This document shows, one piece after another, positions 5,425-7,637 of a stretch of 7,637 nt of DNA. How positions within the stretch are numbered: the stretch's first letter is position 1; each line of letters opens with the position of its first letter. A program made the translations under genes and the position numbers. Under the pieces are notes generated by a model. The model was given only the letters and a program-made list of their open reading frames with translations. It was not told the DNA's origin and did not search any database. Origin of the DNA: Acidobacteriota bacterium (GTDB lineage: Bacteria > Acidobacteriota > Thermoanaerobaculia > Multivoradales > JAHZIX01); NCBI GenBank assembly GCA_020439725.1, contig JAGQSE010000323.1, positions 1 to 7,637 of the forward strand. The letters are read 5' to 3'.

Positions 5425-7637
5425 ATGAACTTCCGAAGGACGGCTGTCGCGCTGATCTTGGCGGTCGGCCTGGGCACCGTCGCAGCTGGCGGCCTCGAGG
5501 GTCCGCGCGAGGTGGGCTCCGGCGACGCCACCCCGGCTCAGGAGACCCCGGCAGCCCCGGCGGCCCCGGCAGCCCCAGCAGCGACCGGGGCTTTCCCCGC
5601 ATCCTCCGAGACGCCCGGCGCCGACACGGCGGGTGGAGCCGTGGCGCTGCCCCCGCCGCTCGCGCAACGCTTCGTCGATTGGCTCCGTGACATCGAGCCG
5701 CTCATCCTCCAGCGTGAAAAGCAGGCGTTCCTCGAGCTCAAGACCGATTATCAGCGTGACGCCTTCATCCAGCGTTTCTGGCAAGCTCGGGATCCGTTTC
5801 CGGAAACCGCGCGCAACGAGCTCAAAGACCGTTGGGAACGATATACCCAGCTGGCTCGCTCGCTCTACGGCAGCCTGACCGACGACCGGGCCCGCATCCT
5901 GATGGTCCACGGCAAGCCTGCCAACGCCTTCGAGGTCCGCTGCACCACCACGCGGAGCCCGGTCGAGGTCTGGATCTACCAGGGGACCGAGCAGGTCGAC
6001 GCCAACATCATCCTGGTCTTCCTACGCGATCAGGGCACCGGGCCTGGACGGCTGTGGGTTCCCGGAAGCTTCTCCGGCGAGCAGACCTTCAAGGTCGCTC
6101 GAGACTGCTTGAACGGCGACCAGATGAGCCAGGCCATCGCGCTGATTCGCCGGTCCCCGGCCGAGTACGAGCTGCAGCTCCGGCGGATCCTCGCCAAGCC
6201 GGCGCCGCGCAGCGAGGAATGGCTGTCGACCTTCGCGTCCTTCAGCACCGAGGTCCCGGAGGGCGCCGAGCTCTTCGACGCCTCGGTCGAGGTGCGATTT
6301 CCAGGCCGCTACCAGAGCCGCACGGTGACCCAGGGTCTGCTGCGAGTCCCGACGGAGGAGGTCGGGGCCGGGGAGCTCGCCGGCTATCGGAGCTACGAGT
6401 TCGTCCTCACCGGCGAGGTCGTCGTCGGTGACCACCTGTTCGAGAGCTTCCGCTACAAGTTCGGTCTGCCGTCCGACGGCTACGACGAGAAGGAGATCCC
6501 GCTCGCCTTCCAGCGCTACCTGCGCCCCGGCGACTACGACCTCCTGCTACGGCTCGAAGACCTTCATGGCAAGCGCTATTTCCGCTGGCAGCAGGAGCTC
6601 ACCGTGCCGGTGGTGGACGAGGTCTACGACGCGCCGGTCCGCATCGACCCGGAGAGTGCCGAGCTGTTCGCCGAAGCCACGGCGGCGGTGGCCGACGGCG
6701 AGACCTCGATCAAGATCATCCCGCCGCGCCTCGAGCTCTTGACCGGTTTCCACCGCTTCGACACGCTGGCGCTGGGTGACGACATCGAGAAGGTCACCTT
6801 CAGCCTCGACGGCCAGCACCTGCTGACCAAGAACCGCCCGCCCTACAACGTCGAAATCGATCTCGGTCCCTTTCCGCGGCTCCACGAGCTAGCGGTCGAG
6901 GCGCTCGACGGCGAGGGCCTCGCCGTGGCCCACGACGAGCTGCTGATCAACTCCGGCGGCAACCGCTTCCAGGTCAAGCTGGTCGAGCCACGGCAGGGAC
7001 AGCAGTACCAAAGCAGCCTGCTGGTGCGCGCGGAGGTCGAGGTACCCGAAGACCGATCGCTCGAGCGTCTCGAGATCTTCCTCGACGAGGCCCAGGTCGC
7101 CACCCTCTACCAGCCGCCCTACACGCAGCCGGTCCAGCTGCCCAAGGGCAATGCCATCTCCTATGTCCGTGCCGTCGCCTATCTTCCGGATGGCAACAGC
7201 ACCGAAGACCTGGTGTTCATCAACGCCCCCGACTACCTGGAGAAGGTCGACGTCCAGTTCGTCGAGCTCTACACCTCCGTCCTCGATCGCAACGGGCGTC
7301 CGGTGGCGGGTCTCGAGCGCAGTGATTTCGAGGTCCGAGAGGAAGGCGTACCGCAGAAGCTGGCGCGCTTCGAGCCCGTCGCCGACCTGCCGATTCACGT
7401 CGGCATCGTCCTCGACAACTCGGGCTCGATGCGCGAGTCCCTGCAGCAGAGCAAGGTCGCCGCGCTCAGCTTCTTCCAGCAGGTGATCGGTCCCAAGGAC
7501 CGCGCCGCGGTCATCACCTTCAACCGGCTGCCGGTGCTCGCGGTGAAGCTGACCAACGATCTGCGGCTTCTCGGCGGCGGGCTGGCCGGGCTCACCGCCG
7601 AGGGTGAGACCGCGCTCTACGACAGCCTGATGTTCAG
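5425..7637 (+). CDS. GWxTD domain and VWFA-related domain exported protein, 3'-truncated
   Basis: The frame is open from ATG 5425 to the right edge, 737 codons without a stop. A stop at 5416-5418 fixes the start at ATG 5425 or GTG 5422; the SD is weak (TAGG). Residues 1-25 are a signal peptide (MNFRRTAVALILAVGLGTVAA). A low-complexity Pro/Ala/Thr linker covers about 30-70. Residues 80-165 match the GWxTD domain: DWLRDIEPLI, REKQAFLEL, YQRDAFIQRFWQARDPFPET, NELKDRWERY and DDRARILMVHGKP. A long beta-rich middle follows to about 610. Residues 618-650 (SVLDRNGRPVAGLERSDFEV and on) are the lead-in typical of acidobacterial VWFA-related proteins. The VWA domain starts near 657 with an intact MIDAS: Asp664-x-Ser666-x-Ser668 and Thr729 in GETALYD. 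The protein should be periplasmic or surface-bound and bind a partner through Mg2+ at the MIDAS. Cys173 and Cys228 may pair. Partner and role are unknown. Confidence 0.9.
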   Translation, partial: MNFRRTAVALILAVGLGTVAAGGLEGPREVGSGDATPAQETPAAPAAPAAPAATGAFPASSETPGADTAGGAVALPPPLAQRFVDWLRDIEPLILQREKQAFLELKTDYQRDAFIQRFWQARDPFPETARNELKDRWERYTQLARSLYGSLTDDRARILMVHGKPANAFEVRCTTTRSPVEVWIYQGTEQVDANIILVFLRDQGTGPGRLWVPGSFSGEQTFKVARDCLNGDQMSQAIALIRRSPAEYELQLRRILAKPAPRSEEWLSTFASFSTEVPEGAELFDASVEVRFPGRYQSRTVTQGLLRVPTEEVGAGELAGYRSYEFVLTGEVVVGDHLFESFRYKFGLPSDGYDEKEIPLAFQRYLRPGDYDLLLRLEDLHGKRYFRWQQELTVPVVDEVYDAPVRIDPESAELFAEATAAVADGETSIKIIPPRLELLTGFHRFDTLALGDDIEKVTFSLDGQHLLTKNRPPYNVEIDLGPFPRLHELAVEALDGEGLAVAHDELLINSGGNRFQVKLVEPRQGQQYQSSLLVRAEVEVPEDRSLERLEIFLDEAQVATLYQPPYTQPVQLPKGNAISYVRAVAYLPDGNSTEDLVFINAPDYLEKVDVQFVELYTSVLDRNGRPVAGLERSDFEVREEGVPQKLARFEPVADLPIHVGIVLDNSGSMRESLQQSKVAALSFFQQVIGPKDRAAVITFNRLPVLAVKLTNDLRLLGGGLAGLTAEGETALYDSLMF
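5548..5583 (+). repeat. Imperfect 9-bp tandem repeat encoding four Pro-Ala-Ala units
   Basis: Four copies of a 9-base unit (CCGGCAGCC-like, last copy diverged) encode PAA four times (residues 42-53) in the linker behind the signal peptide of the GWxTD-VWA protein. Such units can gain or lose copies by slippage without shifting the frame, changing only the linker length. Confidence 0.75.

Noticed and set aside
5323..5910. A 195-codon open frame on the - strand
   Set aside because: It is antisense to the start of the GWxTD-VWA gene, which has clear domain matches. No motif or ribosome site supports the - frame.

Overview
The window is high-GC DNA (roughly two thirds G+C by eye) with a compact gene layout and short AT-rich promoter islands. 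The best taxonomic clue is the last gene. It has a signal peptide, a GWxTD-type domain and a VWFA-related domain, an arrangement I associate mainly with Acidobacteriota (Thermoanaerobaculia-like lineages). Together with the secreted metallopeptidase, this suggests a Gram-negative environmental acidobacterium. That assignment is inference from domain content, not from a marker gene.

Layout from left to right. (1) The C-terminal part of a short-chain dehydrogenase/reductase on the + strand, cut by the window edge. (2) A convergent 48-residue single-membrane-segment or exported peptide gene on the - strand, with a good Shine-Dalgarno (SD) sequence and an AT-rich upstream region. (3) A near-ideal intrinsic terminator at 1140-1176 that ends a two-gene - strand operon. 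That operon encodes a 158-residue exported protein followed, 3 bases later, by a 572-residue secreted zinc metallopeptidase. The peptidase has a protease-associated (PA) domain inserted after its HExxH helix, then a calcium-binding-type DSDGDG repeat and a Cys-rich C-terminal module. A sigma70-like promoter (TTGCCG-N17-TATACT) lies about 220 bases upstream of the first gene, so the mRNA has a long leader. (4) A 260-residue exported beta-rich protein of unknown function with an MCGCP motif, also on the - strand and probably its own unit. (5) A divergent region of 136 bases. (6) A complete endonuclease/exonuclease/phosphatase (EEP) family hydrolase on the + strand with a GTG start and its SD inside a potential hairpin. 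(7) After 76 bases, the start of the large GWxTD-VWA protein, which runs off the right edge (737 codons visible).

Four or five of the seven products carry export signals, so the region is mainly about secreted or envelope proteins. The only pair with firm evidence of acting together is the small exported protein and the metallopeptidase: shared promoter, shared terminator, translational-coupling geometry. No RNA genes, CRISPR arrays, insertion sequences or phage genes were seen. Nothing proves a wholly new system. The most interesting candidates are the exported-protein/peptidase operon and the MCGCP protein.
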